Below, piece by piece: positions 56,179-64,000 of a stretch of 64,000 bases of DNA. The notes beneath the pieces are model-generated. The model saw only the letters and a list, made by a program, of their open reading frames with translations, was not told the origin of the DNA and did not search any database. The DNA comes from Methylorubrum salsuginis (GTDB taxonomy: Bacteria; Pseudomonadota; Alphaproteobacteria; Rhizobiales; Beijerinckiaceae), in contig NZ_FOSV01000002.1 of assembly GCF_900114375.1 (NCBI RefSeq), positions 248,001 to 312,000 of the forward strand, read 5' to 3'. The position numbers and the translations under genes were made by a program. The first letter of the stretch is position 1, and each line of letters opens with the position of its first letter.

Positions 56179-56730
56179 ATGCGCGCAGACGCGCAGCACG
56201 ACCCACGTCACGATCCTCTGCATGAGCATCATCACCACGAGGGGTCGCACGGCCGGCACGGCTGCGGGCAATGCGCCGAGGGCGCGACCGAGCGGGCCGA
56301 GCGGCTGTGCCGGCAGCGCGGCCTGCAATTCACGCCGCTGCGCCGCGACGTGCTGGCGGTGGTGGCGGCGGAAGGGCGCCCGCTCGGCGCCTACGACATC
56401 GCCGAGCGGATGAGCGGGCAGGGGGGGCGGCGCGTCGCGGCGGTTTCGGTCTACCGGGCGCTCGACTTCCTGACCGAGCAGGGGCTCGTTCACCGCATTT
56501 CCAGCCGCAACGCCTTCGTCTCCTGCGGGCACGACCACGGCGAAGGCGCGAGCCTCGTCTTCCTGATCTGCCGCCAGTGCGGCGGCATCGACGAGATGAC
56601 CGCGCCCGCGGTCGAGAGCGCGCTCGACAAGACGCTCGCGCAGGCCGGCTTCACCCCGACGAGCCGCATCCTGGAGGTCGAGGGGGAGTGCGGAGCTTGT
56701 CGGGAGCGCGCGGGCGCGCCGGGGAGCTGA
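56179..56730 (+). CDS. zur: Fur-family transcriptional regulator, Zur type
   Basis: A 183-residue regulator. An extra N-terminus with a His cluster (HDPLHEHHHHEGSHGRHGC) precedes the Fur winged helix (ERLCRQRGLQFTPLRRDVLAVV to VYRALDFLTEQGLVHRI). The dimerisation domain has CRQCGG and ECGACR, the structural zinc site of four cysteines. The divergent zinc ABC genes identify it as Zur rather than Fur. It should repress uptake when zinc is ample. The His-rich leader is unusual and mirrors the His tail of the ATPase. Confidence 0.88.
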   Translation: MRADAQHDPRHDPLHEHHHHEGSHGRHGCGQCAEGATERAERLCRQRGLQFTPLRRDVLAVVAAEGRPLGAYDIAERMSGQGGRRVAAVSVYRALDFLTEQGLVHRISSRNAFVSCGHDHGEGASLVFLICRQCGGIDEMTAPAVESALDKTLAQAGFTPTSRILEVEGECGACRERAGAPGS

Positions 56731-56749
56731 CGTTTCGACGGGGCTCTGT

Positions 56750-56900
56750 TCTTCCGCGCCGTTATCCTGGGGCCGCGCAGCGGAACTCGGGATCCACCCG
56801 TGATGCGCGGCCTCACGAAGCGTCGCGCCCCGTCGCCGGATTTCACGCCTCCGGCGCGCCCCTCCGGGGCCGGGTTCGCCCGCGGCGACCCGGAATGACG
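56750..56900. repeat. Fragments of dispersed intergenic repeats
   Basis: The region between the Zur-like gene and the glycosylphosphotransferase gene contains stretches such as CCTGGGGCCGCGCAGCGGAA and CGCGGCGACCCGGAATGACG. They look like the common intergenic repeats of Methylobacterium genomes. The identification is from memory and no second copy is seen in this window. Confidence 0.3.
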
Positions 56901-56916
56901 GGTGGTGAGCTGCGTC

Positions 56917-58422
56917 TCAAAAGGCGTTGCGGTAGGCGCGCGGCGAGATCACCGTCTGGATGATGATGCTGATGTCGAGCCAGATCGACCAGTTGTCGAT
57001 GTAGTGCAGGTCGGCCTGGACCCGGGCCTCCATCGCCGCGTCCGTGCGGGTCTCGCCGCGGAAGCCGTTGACCTGGGCCCAGCCGGTGATGCCCGGCTTC
57101 ACGTTGTGGCGCCGCGCATAGAGGGCGATGCGCCGCTCGAAGCTGCGGTCGTGGGCGAGCGCGTGCGGGCGGGGGCCGACCAGCGACATGTCGCCGAGGA
57201 TCACGTTGAGGAGCTGGGGCAACTCGTCGATGTTGGTCTTGCGCAGGAGCGCGCCGATGCGGGTGATGCGGTCGTCGCCGCGCGAGGCCTGCCGGAACGG
57301 CGCGTCGGCCTGCACCTTCATGCTGCGGAACTTGTAGACCCCGAAGGCCTGCTGGTTGAAGCCGTAGCGGCGCTGCCGGAAGAAGACCGGGCCGGGGCTG
57401 TCGAGCTTGATCAGGACGGCGACCGCGAGGAACAGCGGCGCCAGCAGCACCAGCGCGATGCCGGCCAGCGTCACGTCGAAGGCGCGCTTGAGCATCACCT
57501 CGCCCGTCGAGAGGGGGCGGCGGCCGATATTGATGCCCGACAGGCGTCCGACGCGGGCGACCTGCAGGTCGGGGAAGCGGTCCATCATCACGCCGGGGCG
57601 CAGGTGCAGGGCGGCGGGCACCCGCAGGAAGGCGTCGATGCAGCGCTCGATGTCGGCGGTCTCCGACCACGGCACCAGAACGAACACGTCGTCGGGCCGC
57701 AGGAAGCGCACCACCGAGACGGCGAGGTCGAGGTCTTCCCCGAGCAGGGCCTCGGCGCTGGCCGCGCCGGTGCTGGCGTTGAAGCGGCGCAGGTAGCTCG
57801 TGCCGACGACCCTGAGCCCCAGGGCCTCGACGTCGTTGTTGGCGTAGAAATTGGCGATGTCCTCCTCGTAGCCGACGAGGTGGACCCGGCTCGCCGAGGC
57901 GGAGGCCGGCGTCACGTGGCGGCGCACCAGCGCCACCATCCGGGCACGCACGAACAGGATGGCGGGCAGGCCGACGACGAAGAAGGCCGCCGAGGCGACG
58001 CGGGAGAAGTCCGTCGAGACCTTGGTGGCGAAGCCGATCAGCAGGGCGATCGCCCAGGCCAGGAGCCACAGGGTCGCGGTGCGCCGCCGGAGGGGAACCG
58101 GCGCGAGGCAGTGCTCGATGCTGTACTCGCCGCGGACGACGTTGGTCAGCAGGACGATCAGGGCCAGAACGCCCGCGGTCTGCAGGTTGCGGCTGGCTGC
58201 GAGCGGCAGCAACGCGCCGCCCGTGCTGTAGGCGTAATAGGCGGCGTCCACCGCGTAGCCCGTCGCCAGGATCGCCAGCAGGTCGGCGGCGAGCAGGGCC
58301 GAGGAGATGGCGAGGCGCAGGGCCGTGCGCTCGCGCCGCGGCATCAGGGCCGCCCAGACGGCACGCCGCGCCCGCGCCAGGGGGAGGCGCTGGAACTTCT
58401 CGGGAGGACGCTCGTGAAACAT
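56917..58422 (-). CDS. Undecaprenyl-phosphate glycosylphosphotransferase (WcaJ/ExoY family)
   Basis: This 501-residue polyprenyl glycosylphosphotransferase starts exopolysaccharide synthesis by moving a sugar phosphate onto undecaprenyl phosphate. The N-terminal half has four membrane helices and a CoA-binding-like domain (VHLVGYEEDIANFY). A fifth helix (AGIALVLLAPLFLAVAVLIKLDSPGPVFFRQ) leads into the catalytic domain with YKFRSM, DELPQLLNVILGDMSLVGPRP and ITGWAQVNGFRGET. Other polysaccharide genes are not adjacent. Its 3' end lies next to repeat-like sequence. Confidence 0.9.
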   Translation of the reverse strand: MFHERPPEKFQRLPLARARRAVWAALMPRRERTALRLAISSALLAADLLAILATGYAVDAAYYAYSTGGALLPLAASRNLQTAGVLALIVLLTNVVRGEYSIEHCLAPVPLRRRTATLWLLAWAIALLIGFATKVSTDFSRVASAAFFVVGLPAILFVRARMVALVRRHVTPASASASRVHLVGYEEDIANFYANNDVEALGLRVVGTSYLRRFNASTGAASAEALLGEDLDLAVSVVRFLRPDDVFVLVPWSETADIERCIDAFLRVPAALHLRPGVMMDRFPDLQVARVGRLSGINIGRRPLSTGEVMLKRAFDVTLAGIALVLLAPLFLAVAVLIKLDSPGPVFFRQRRYGFNQQAFGVYKFRSMKVQADAPFRQASRGDDRITRIGALLRKTNIDELPQLLNVILGDMSLVGPRPHALAHDRSFERRIALYARRHNVKPGITGWAQVNGFRGETRTDAAMEARVQADLHYIDNWSIWLDISIIIQTVISPRAYRNAF

Positions 58423-58643
58423 GTGTCTCGCGCGGGTTTTGCCCGAGGCGGCGCCGAAGTGCCGGCCTGGGCGAAGTCTGTCCCGAAGCGGAACGCCTTA
58501 CGGCCGTCCCGCCCCTTCTGAGGGGCATCGGCGCAAGCGACGCACCGATCGGCCGTACCGAAAGCGAGACGGCGATTGCCCAGCCCCGGCCGGGCTGCCA
58601 TGGAGCGCGGCGGGGAGCGGAGGCGGGACGGACGGAGAGCGCG

Positions 58644-59897
58644 ATGGGGGCGGGGGCCGAGGCGCCGGAGGCGGAAGCAGTCTCATCTCGACGGGGTTCG
58701 ACCGTGCCGGGAGGCGATGCGGCAGTGCCGGGCACGGGGCCGGCGCTCGCCGTGCTCATGGGACTCAGTCTATCGCATCTCTTGAACGATCTCGTACAGT
58801 CGCTGCTACCGGCGATCTACCCGTTGCTCAAGCAGAGCTTCCACCTCGATTTCGGGCAGATCGGGCTCCTCACCCTCGCGTTCCAGGCGACCGCCTCGCT
58901 GCTCCAGCCCCTGGTCGGGCTCTACACCGACCGGCACCCGCTGCCCTTCTCCCTTGCCGGCGGCATGGTGCTGTCGCTCTTCGGTCTGGCGCTGCTCGCC
59001 GCCGCCCCGACCTACGGTGCCTTGCTCGCGGCGGCCGCCCTCGTCGGGCTCGGCTCCGCGATCTTCCATCCCGAGGCCAGCCGGGTGGCGCGCCTCGCCT
59101 CCGGCGGGCGCTACGGCTTGGCGCAATCGGTGTTCCAGGTCGGCGGCAATGCCGGCACCGCGCTCGGGCCGCTGCTCGCCGCTTTCGTGGTGGTGCCCCA
59201 CGGCCAGGGCAGCGTCGCGTGGTTCGGCCTCGCCGCGCTCGTCGGCCTCGCCGTGCTCGGCCTCGTCGGTCGCTGGTACGCGGGCCGGCTCGCCGCAGCG
59301 CCGCGGGCGGCCCGTCCGCGCAGCGGTGCCGCCGCCGGGGGGCTCGGCCGGGCGCGGGTCGTGGCCACCATCGCGATCCTGCTGGCCCTGATCTTCTCCA
59401 AATTCTTCTACACCGCGAGTTTCTCGTCCTACTACACGTTCTACCTGATCCACCGCTTCGGCGTGCCGGTGGCGCAGTCGCAGCTCTACCTGTTCGTGTT
59501 CCTCGGCTCCGTGGCGGCCGGAACGCTGCTCGGTGGGCCGATCGGCGACCGGTTCGGCCGCAAGCTGGTGATCTGGGGCTCGATCCTGGGAGTGCTGCCC
59601 TTCACCCTGGCCCTGCCGCATGCCGACCTGTTCTGGACGGTGGCGCTCTCGGTGCCGATCGGCCTGATCCTGGCCTCGGCGATGCCGGCGATCCTGGTCT
59701 ACGCGCAGGATCTGCTGCCGGGACGGGTCGGGCTCGTGGGCGGGCTGTTCTTCGGCTTCGCCTTCGGCATGGGCGGCCTCGGCGCGGCCCTGCTCGGCGA
59801 ACTCGCCGACCGGGTCGGCATCGAGCAGGTCTACGCGATTTGCGCCTACCTGCCCTTCATCGGGCTCCTGGCCGTCTTCCTGCCGCGGCTGCGCTGA
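58644..59897 (+). CDS. MFS transporter, fosmidomycin-resistance (Fsr) type
   Basis: A 417-residue inner-membrane transporter with twelve predicted helices. The opening SLSHLLNDLVQSLLPAIYPLLK and the pattern GLGSAIFHPEASRVARLASGG are diagnostic of the Fsr subgroup, whose E. coli member exports fosmidomycin. The loop GGPIGDRFGRKLVIWGS is the second MFS signature. An N-terminal extension of about 30 residues is disordered; the true start may be later. The physiological substrate is unknown. The 221 bases upstream hold nothing else recognisable. Confidence 0.85.
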   Translation: MGAGAEAPEAEAVSSRRGSTVPGGDAAVPGTGPALAVLMGLSLSHLLNDLVQSLLPAIYPLLKQSFHLDFGQIGLLTLAFQATASLLQPLVGLYTDRHPLPFSLAGGMVLSLFGLALLAAAPTYGALLAAAALVGLGSAIFHPEASRVARLASGGRYGLAQSVFQVGGNAGTALGPLLAAFVVVPHGQGSVAWFGLAALVGLAVLGLVGRWYAGRLAAAPRAARPRSGAAAGGLGRARVVATIAILLALIFSKFFYTASFSSYYTFYLIHRFGVPVAQSQLYLFVFLGSVAAGTLLGGPIGDRFGRKLVIWGSILGVLPFTLALPHADLFWTVALSVPIGLILASAMPAILVYAQDLLPGRVGLVGGLFFGFAFGMGGLGAALLGELADRVGIEQVYAICAYLPFIGLLAVFLPRLR

Positions 59898-59919
59898 GGC
59901 CGCCGCGGCGGAGGCACGA

Positions 59920-60255
59920 TCAGGCCGCCTGCTCGGCGTCCGGGCGCGCCACGGTCTGGATCGATTCGAAGCCCTCGAACTGGGGATGGCCGAGATAGAG
60001 CGGCTTGGTGCCCGGCACCCGGCCATGGGCCTTGCGGAACTGCTCCGAGCGCGTCCAGGCCTCGAAATCGGCCTTCGAGCGCCAGATCGTGTGCGAGGCG
60101 TAGAGGATGTGGTCCTCGGCCTCCGGCCCCTTCAGGAGATGGAACTCGACGAAGCCGTCCATCTCGCCGAGATGGCTGTCGCGTCCGAGCCAGACCTGCT
60201 CGAAATCCTGCGCCGCGTCCTTCACCACCTTGAAGCGGTTCATCGCGATGAACAT
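59920..60255 (-). CDS. Antibiotic biosynthesis monooxygenase/heme-degrading (IsdG-HmoA-like) protein
   Basis: A 111-residue ABM-fold protein. Asn6 in FIAMNRFKV, a Trp in HTIWRSKADFEAWTRSEQF and a His in RKAHGRVPG follow the order of the Asn-Trp-His set of IsdG-type heme oxygenases. This suggests heme degradation, though ABM proteins vary in function. No heme-uptake genes are nearby. It converges with the MFS gene, 22 bases away. Confidence 0.75.
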   Translation of the reverse strand: MFIAMNRFKVVKDAAQDFEQVWLGRDSHLGEMDGFVEFHLLKGPEAEDHILYASHTIWRSKADFEAWTRSEQFRKAHGRVPGTKPLYLGHPQFEGFESIQTVARPDAEQAA

Positions 60256-60462
60256 GCTCGATCAACTCCCGATCCGTTGGGGCGCCGGCCCGGCGCCGTC
60301 TCGCTTCCGTGTCCTGCCGCCGTTCGCGTCCCGGTTGGAACGCCGCCGTCACGCCTGTGACGACCGGCCGAGGGACGCATTCAATCCGACTCTACGTAGT
60401 CTTGCCCGAAGGCTGAAGCCCGGAGCCGGCGGTTCATCGCCGCGCCCTGCGCGAGGAGGGGG

Positions 60463-60518
60463 AATGTACGATATTGGCGAAATCATGCCGCGCCGCATGA
60501 TTTCGCCATAGGTACATT
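60463..60518. promoter_or_regulatory. Long palindrome upstream of the XRE regulator gene
   Basis: GGCGAAATCATGC (60476-60488) and GCATGATTTCGCC (60495-60507) are exact inverted repeats around CGCGCC. Outer arms AATGTAC (60463-60469) and GTACATT (60512-60518) continue the symmetry. It lies in a 520-base gene-free stretch (60256-60775), 258 bases before the regulator. It may be an operator or a terminator; the rest of the gap shows no gene. Confidence 0.5.
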
Positions 60519-60775
60519 TCGTGAACGTAGCGTCGGCAATTGCTGAAAACTCCCGGCCATCAACAACGAAGCCCTTGCATTCAACATGCATCTCATGGTG
60601 AAGCTAAGCCGAGGCTGCTCCACAGCGATACGATTGTCTCCCGATCTGCAAACCCGGTCCGCTCCGGCGCTGAGACCCGAGATGAGACGTCGCGGAATTG
60701 CTGCCGGGAGTCCGAGCGCGGTCCACCTGAGGTCCTTGGGCTGGCCGCGATATCGTCAGGGGACCGTACCGTAAG

Positions 60776-61180
60776 ATGATGCCCAAACAGACCACCGATG
60801 TTGACCGCCTCGTCGGCCTCCGGATCACCGCGCTCAGGAAGGCGCGAGGCCTGAGCCAGACCGCTCTGGGCACCGCCGTCGGCGTGACCTTCCAGCAGGT
60901 CCAGAAGTACGAGAAGGGTCAGAACCGCGTCGGCGCCGGCCGCCTGCGCGAGATCGCCCGCCTCCTCGAAGTGCCGGTCTCCGCCTTCTTCGACGAGGAC
61001 AACGCGGCCGGGGGGCAGGAACAGGCCGAGGTGTTCGGCTTCCTGCGCGCCCACGGCGCCGTGGACCTGCTGCGCGCCTTCGCCTCGATCGAGGACGACC
61101 AAGTCCGCCGCGAGGTCCTGGCGATCGTGCGCAGCGCCGCCCGCCTCGGCCGCAAGAAGGACGCGCCCCTCGACGCCTGA
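60776..61180 (+). CDS. XRE-family transcriptional regulator (alphaproteobacterial SinR-like)
   Basis: A 134-residue regulator with an N-terminal HTH_3 domain (about residues 12-66: VGLRITALRKARGLSQTALG, then VTFQQVQKYEKGQNRVGAGRL) and a C-terminal helical region ending VRRSAARLGRKK-like. Proteins of this build (helix LSQTxLGxxxGVTFQQVQKYEKGxNR) are abundant in Rhizobiales and several link to cell-cycle or symbiosis control. Two adjacent ATGs at 60776 and 60779 are possible starts. A clear terminator follows. The large palindrome upstream may be its own binding site. Confidence 0.88.
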   Translation: MMPKQTTDVDRLVGLRITALRKARGLSQTALGTAVGVTFQQVQKYEKGQNRVGAGRLREIARLLEVPVSAFFDEDNAAGGQEQAEVFGFLRAHGAVDLLRAFASIEDDQVRREVLAIVRSAARLGRKKDAPLDA

Positions 61181-61208
61181 GGCCGAGGGTCGTCCTCCCG
61201 AGAATGAG

Positions 61209-61241
61209 AGCCGTGCCGGACCCGTCGGGTCGGGCACGGCT
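61209..61241 (+). terminator. Intrinsic terminator after the XRE gene
   Basis: AGCCGTGCCGGACCC and GGGTCGGGCACGGCT form a long stem around GTC, followed by TTCGTCTTTT, 28 bases after the stop. Confidence 0.8.
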
Positions 61242-61351
61242 TTCGTCTTTTGTGCTGGGTCGGCGTTTCGCGACGGGCCCGCCGCCACCTTCGGCTGAGG
61301 CCGCCGGGCCTCCATCCCGGCCTCCCTCCTGGCCCCCGGATGACGGCGGCT

Positions 61352-61454
61352 GAGAGGATCGTCCTGGATGCCGGATCCAGGACGATCCTCTCCGTCCCTG
61401 TGCCGCGTCGTCTGTTTCCGAAAACCGGAAACCACCTTTCGGGACGAGGCTCTA
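61352..61454 (-). repeat. TA-flanked 99-bp double-hairpin repeat, copy 4 (inverted)
   Basis: Core 61354-61452 (99 bp), read on the minus strand, begins GAGCCTCGTCCCGAAAGGTG and ends GGACGATCCTC. Hairpin 2 has GAGGATC/GATCCTC where other copies have GAGCATC/GATGCTC, a compensated C-G to G-C change. TA at 61453-61454 plus the first G makes the TAG stop of cobB. The far flank is GA. Confidence 0.9.
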
Positions 61455-62774
61455 GGCGCCGTCCGCCTCGGCGATGAGGTGGAAGAAGGTCCCGGTCACG
61501 CGCCCGCGGCGATGGCCGGCGAAGCCCAGCGGCGTGCCCTCCGCATCCGTCACCCGCGCCAGCGCGTTCGCCGCGTCGGGGGGCGGCGTCAGTTCGCTGG
61601 CGTAGTGGAATTCGTGGCCGACGAGCCGCGTGCCCGCCGCGCCGAGGAGCCCCGCCTCGACCACGCGCGCCACCCGGTAGCCGAGATGGAGCCGACGCTT
61701 CGCGTATGAGGTCGCCACCGGCAGCAGTCCCGCCATCGGGTGGGTGATCCCGTCGGCATCCTCCAGGCTTTCCCCGAGCACCATGTAGCCGCCGCACTCG
61801 CCGTGGACCGGCCGATCTTCCGCGAAACGCCGCAGGCCCTCGCGGAAACGGGATGCGGCGGCGAGGCGCCCGGCATGGAGTTCGGGATAGCCGCCGGGCA
61901 GCCAGCAGGCACCGCAGGACAGGTCGGGGGCTTCGTCGGCCAGGGGCGAGAACGGCACGATCTCGGCGCCCGCCGCGCGCCAGCCCGCCAGCATGTGCGG
62001 ATAGAGAAACGAGAAGGCGGCGTCCCGCGCCACCGCGACCCGCTGGGCCGGCGGGGAGGGGAGGGCGCCCGTGCCGGCTTCCGCGCGTCCGCCCGCGGCG
62101 GCCACGATCCCGTCGAGGTCGAGGGAGGCCTCCGCCAGGTCGGCGAGCCGGTCGAGCCGGGCTTCCAGATCGGCGGTCTCGCCGGCCTGGACGAGGCCGA
62201 GATGGCGCTCGGGCAGGACGAGCCCGGCCTCGCGGGGAAAGGCTCCGAGCACCTTCATGCCGATTCGACTGAGGCCCGCCTCGACGAGGCGGCGATGGCG
62301 CGGGCTCGCGACCTTGTTCAGCACCACGCCGGCCACGCGGATGCGGGGATCGTAGGCGGCGCAGCCCAGAGCGACCGCGGCGGCCGATTGCGCCGCCCCC
62401 GACACGTCGAGCACGAGCAGCACCGGCCAGCCGTAACGCGCGGCGATGTCGGCGTTGGCCCCCGTGCGGCCTTCGCCCGCCACGATCCCGTCATGCAGGC
62501 CCATCGAGCCTTCCGCGATCACCAGGGCGGCGTCCCGGGTGCTCAGCCCGGCGCAGGCGTCGAGCAGCGGGTCGGGCATCGCGAAGCTGTCGAGGTTGAG
62601 GCTCGGATGGCCCGTCGCGGCCTCGTGGAAGGCCGGATCGATGTAATCCGGCCCGCATTTCGCGCCGCGCACGACCATGCCCCGCCGCCGCAGCGCCCGC
62701 ATGAGCGCCAGCGTCACCGTGGTCTTGCCCGAGCCGGAGCGGGGCGCCGCGATGAGGAGGCCGGGGGCGCTCAC
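61452..62774 (-). CDS. cobB: Cobyrinate a,c-diamide synthase
   Basis: This 440-residue enzyme amidates the a and c side chains of the corrin ring with glutamine and ATP. The N-terminal dethiobiotin-synthetase-like domain has the P-loop [11 protein letters not shown] (residues 10-20) and [12 protein letters not shown]. The C-terminal class I glutamine amidotransferase domain has [11 protein letters not shown] and the nucleophile region [10 protein letters not shown]. The start is GTG at 62774, overlapping the cobM stop by GTGA; the longer frame is antisense overlap. Its TAG stop is made by repeat copy 4. In the aerobic pathway the substrate is hydrogenobyrinate. Confidence 0.93.
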   Translation of the reverse strand: MSAPGLLIAAPRSGSGKTTVTLALMRALRRRGMVVRGAKCGPDYIDPAFHEAATGHPSLNLDSFAMPDPLLDACAGLSTRDAALVIAEGSMGLHDGIVAGEGRTGANADIAARYGWPVLLVLDVSGAAQSAAAVALGCAAYDPRIRVAGVVLNKVASPRHRRLVEAGLSRIGMKVLGAFPREAGLVLPERHLGLVQAGETADLEARLDRLADLAEASLDLDGIVAAAGGRAEAGTGALPSPPAQRVAVARDAAFSFLYPHMLAGWRAAGAEIVPFSPLADEAPDLSCGACWLPGGYPELHAGRLAAASRFREGLRRFAEDRPVHGECGGYMVLGESLEDADGITHPMAGLLPVATSYAKRRLHLGYRVARVVEAGLLGAAGTRLVGHEFHYASELTPPPDAANALARVTDAEGTPLGFAGHRRGRVTGTFFHLIAEADGA

Positions 62775-63556
62775 GACGCGTCTCCCGGCGCGTTGACGGC
62801 ACCGTGGGGCCGGAAGCGGCGATCGTAATCGGGAGCGTAGAGGGCGCTCTCGCGGAAATCCGACGGGTCGAGCGCCGGCCCGACCAGGATCAGCGCGGTC
62901 CGCTCGATCTTCTCCGTCTTCACCCGCTCGGGGAGCGAGGCGAGGGGGCCGGTCAGCACCCGCTCGTCGGGCCATGTGGCGCGGAACACCACCGCCGCCG
63001 GGCAATCGGCGCCGTAGAAGGGCGCGAGTTCGGCCGCGACCGCCTCGATCACGTGGATCGACAGGTGCAGCGCCAGCGTCGCTCCCGTGGCCGCGAAGGC
63101 CGCGAGCCGCTCCCGTTCCGGCATCGGGCTGGCCCGGCCGGAGGTGCGGGTCAGGACCAGCGATTGCGCCAGCCCCGGCACGGTCAGCTCGCGGCCCAGC
63201 ACCGCGGCGGCGGCGGCGAAGGAGGGCACGCCCGGCGTCACCGTGTAGGGGATGCCGAGCGCATCGAGCCGCCGGGTCTGCTCGGCGAGCGCGCTCCAGA
63301 TCGACAGGTCGCCCGAATGCAGCCGCGCCACGTCGTGGCCGCGCTCATGGGCGGCGGAGATCTCGGCCATGATCGCGTCGAGATCGAGGGGCGCCGTGTC
63401 GACGATGCGGGCGCCCTCCGGGCACCACGACAGGATCTCGGGGGCGACGAGGGACCCCGCATAGAGGCAGACCGGGCAGGCGGCGACGCGGTCGCGCCCG
63501 CGCACGGTGATGAGGTCGGCCGCACCGGGGCCGGCGCCGATGAAATGGACGGTCAT
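62771..63556 (-). CDS. cobM: Precorrin-4 C11-methyltransferase
   Basis: A 261-residue SAM-dependent tetrapyrrole methylase. The N-terminal SAM loop is [18 protein letters not shown], followed by [28 protein letters not shown] and [13 protein letters not shown], all typical of CobM/CbiF. It methylates C-11 of precorrin-4 in aerobic cobalamin synthesis. The stop overlaps the start of cobB by four bases, so the two are translationally coupled. No cobalamin riboswitch was seen in the 40 bases upstream. Confidence 0.93.
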   Translation of the reverse strand: MTVHFIGAGPGAADLITVRGRDRVAACPVCLYAGSLVAPEILSWCPEGARIVDTAPLDLDAIMAEISAAHERGHDVARLHSGDLSIWSALAEQTRRLDALGIPYTVTPGVPSFAAAAAVLGRELTVPGLAQSLVLTRTSGRASPMPERERLAAFAATGATLALHLSIHVIEAVAAELAPFYGADCPAAVVFRATWPDERVLTGPLASLPERVKTEKIERTALILVGPALDPSDFRESALYAPDYDRRFRPHGAVNAPGDAS

Positions 63557-63596
63557 GACGGCCCGCTTACAGCATCGGACCCGGCATTGGGGAGTA

Positions 63597-64000
63597 TCAC
63601 GCCACGCGCACCCGGTTCCGCCCCGCCGCCTTGGCCGCGTAGAGGGCCGCGTCGGCGCGCTCCAGGGCGGCGTCCAGGCTCTCGCCGCGGCGGCGCATCG
63701 CCACGCCGAGGCTGACCGTCACCGGGATCGCCGCCGCCTTCCAGGGAACGGGGGCGCGGCCGACGCCGTGGCGCAGGCGCTCGGCGAGCGCCTCCGTTGC
63801 GGATCGATCGTGGTCGGGCAGCAGGATCGCGAATTCCTCGCCCCCGAGCCGGGCGAGATGGCCGCCTCCGGGCAGGACGGTGCCCGCCCGCCGGGCGAAT
63901 TCCCGGAGCACGGCGTCACCGCCGGCATGGCCGAACCGGTCGTTGACCGCCTTGAAGTGATCGAGATCGGCCAGGATCACCCCGCCTGCGGCCCCGGTCT
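63597..64000 (-). CDS. GGDEF-domain protein (diguanylate cyclase), 3' part
   Basis: This is the C-terminal 134 residues of a protein whose 5' part lies beyond the window; the frame is open to base 64000. The segment starts [20 protein letters not shown], with the Mg-binding Asp and the substrate Asn. The active-site motif is GGEEF in [18 protein letters not shown], and [15 protein letters not shown] closes the domain. All catalytic residues visible are intact, so it should make cyclic di-GMP. The RxxD inhibitory site is not evident before GGEEF. Sensor domains cannot be judged. Confidence 0.9.
   Translation of the reverse strand, partial: TGAAGGVILADLDHFKAVNDRFGHAGGDAVLREFARRAGTVLPGGGHLARLGGEEFAILLPDHDRSATEALAERLRHGVGRAPVPWKAAAIPVTVSLGVAMRRRGESLDAALERADAALYAAKAAGRNRVRVA

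Noticed and set aside
63557-63596. Fifth copy of the dispersed repeat upstream of cobM
   Set aside because: ACAGCATCGGACCCGG resembles one end, but only about 12 bases match and the rest of the element is absent.

Overview
The window is a high-GC chromosomal segment of an alphaproteobacterium, most likely a Methylobacteriaceae member (Methylobacterium/Methylorubrum). This rests on the CckA/CtrA cell-cycle signature (cckA directly after flhB, and a TTAA-N7-TTAA box before flgB), Rhizobiales-type gene families (ExoD, BcsS, FeS-cluster photolyase, DgcN/DgcA) and a dispersed 99-bp palindromic repeat of a kind I associate with this family. No rRNA, tRNA, CRISPR array or intact mobile element was seen. 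Genome-level assignment is inference.

Layout. 1-5.8 kb: end of a choline/betaine ABC transporter ATPase, betB and betA (choline to glycine betaine), then a decayed Fis-type HTH fragment, a general-stress SDR and a decayed IS5-family transposase. 5.9-9.6 kb: small secreted protein, ROK kinase, dctA, L,D-transpeptidase. 9.7-17.2 kb: ileS, lspA, a periplasmic protein and an M16 peptidase pair. 17.3-26.2 kb: ring-cleaving dioxygenase-like protein, DyP peroxidase, divergent fpr, bioD, lone receiver domain, YoaK and WD40 proteins, O-antigen ligase-like protein. 26.4-29.8 kb: peptidoglycan-binding membrane protein and a DivJ/PleC-like histidine kinase.

29.8-40.8 kb: a minus-strand run fliO, FAD oxidase, dgcN, dgcA (probable D-glutamate handling) divergent from flgB-flgC-fliE-fliQ-fliR-flhB-cckA, with a CtrA box between the two. 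40.8-49.9 kb: zinc metallopeptidase, a secreted protein behind a folded leader, YihY, cupin, Gly-rich protein, polA and a formyltransferase-like protein. 50-53.2 kb: an SDR lacking its catalytic Tyr, coupled to an FeS photolyase, then BcsS. 53.4-56.7 kb: ExoD, then zinc uptake (ABC permease, His-tailed ATPase, tiny coupled membrane protein) divergent from a Zur-like regulator. 56.9-64 kb: polyprenyl glycosylphosphotransferase, MFS, heme-monooxygenase-like protein, XRE regulator, cobB, cobM and a truncated GGDEF gene.

The most striking pattern is four copies of a 99-100-bp double-hairpin repeat (near 6.5, 26.3, 52.3 and 61.4 kb). Each abuts a gene so that its terminal TA plus the element's first G makes that gene's TAG stop codon. 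One copy does this for two convergent genes at once.
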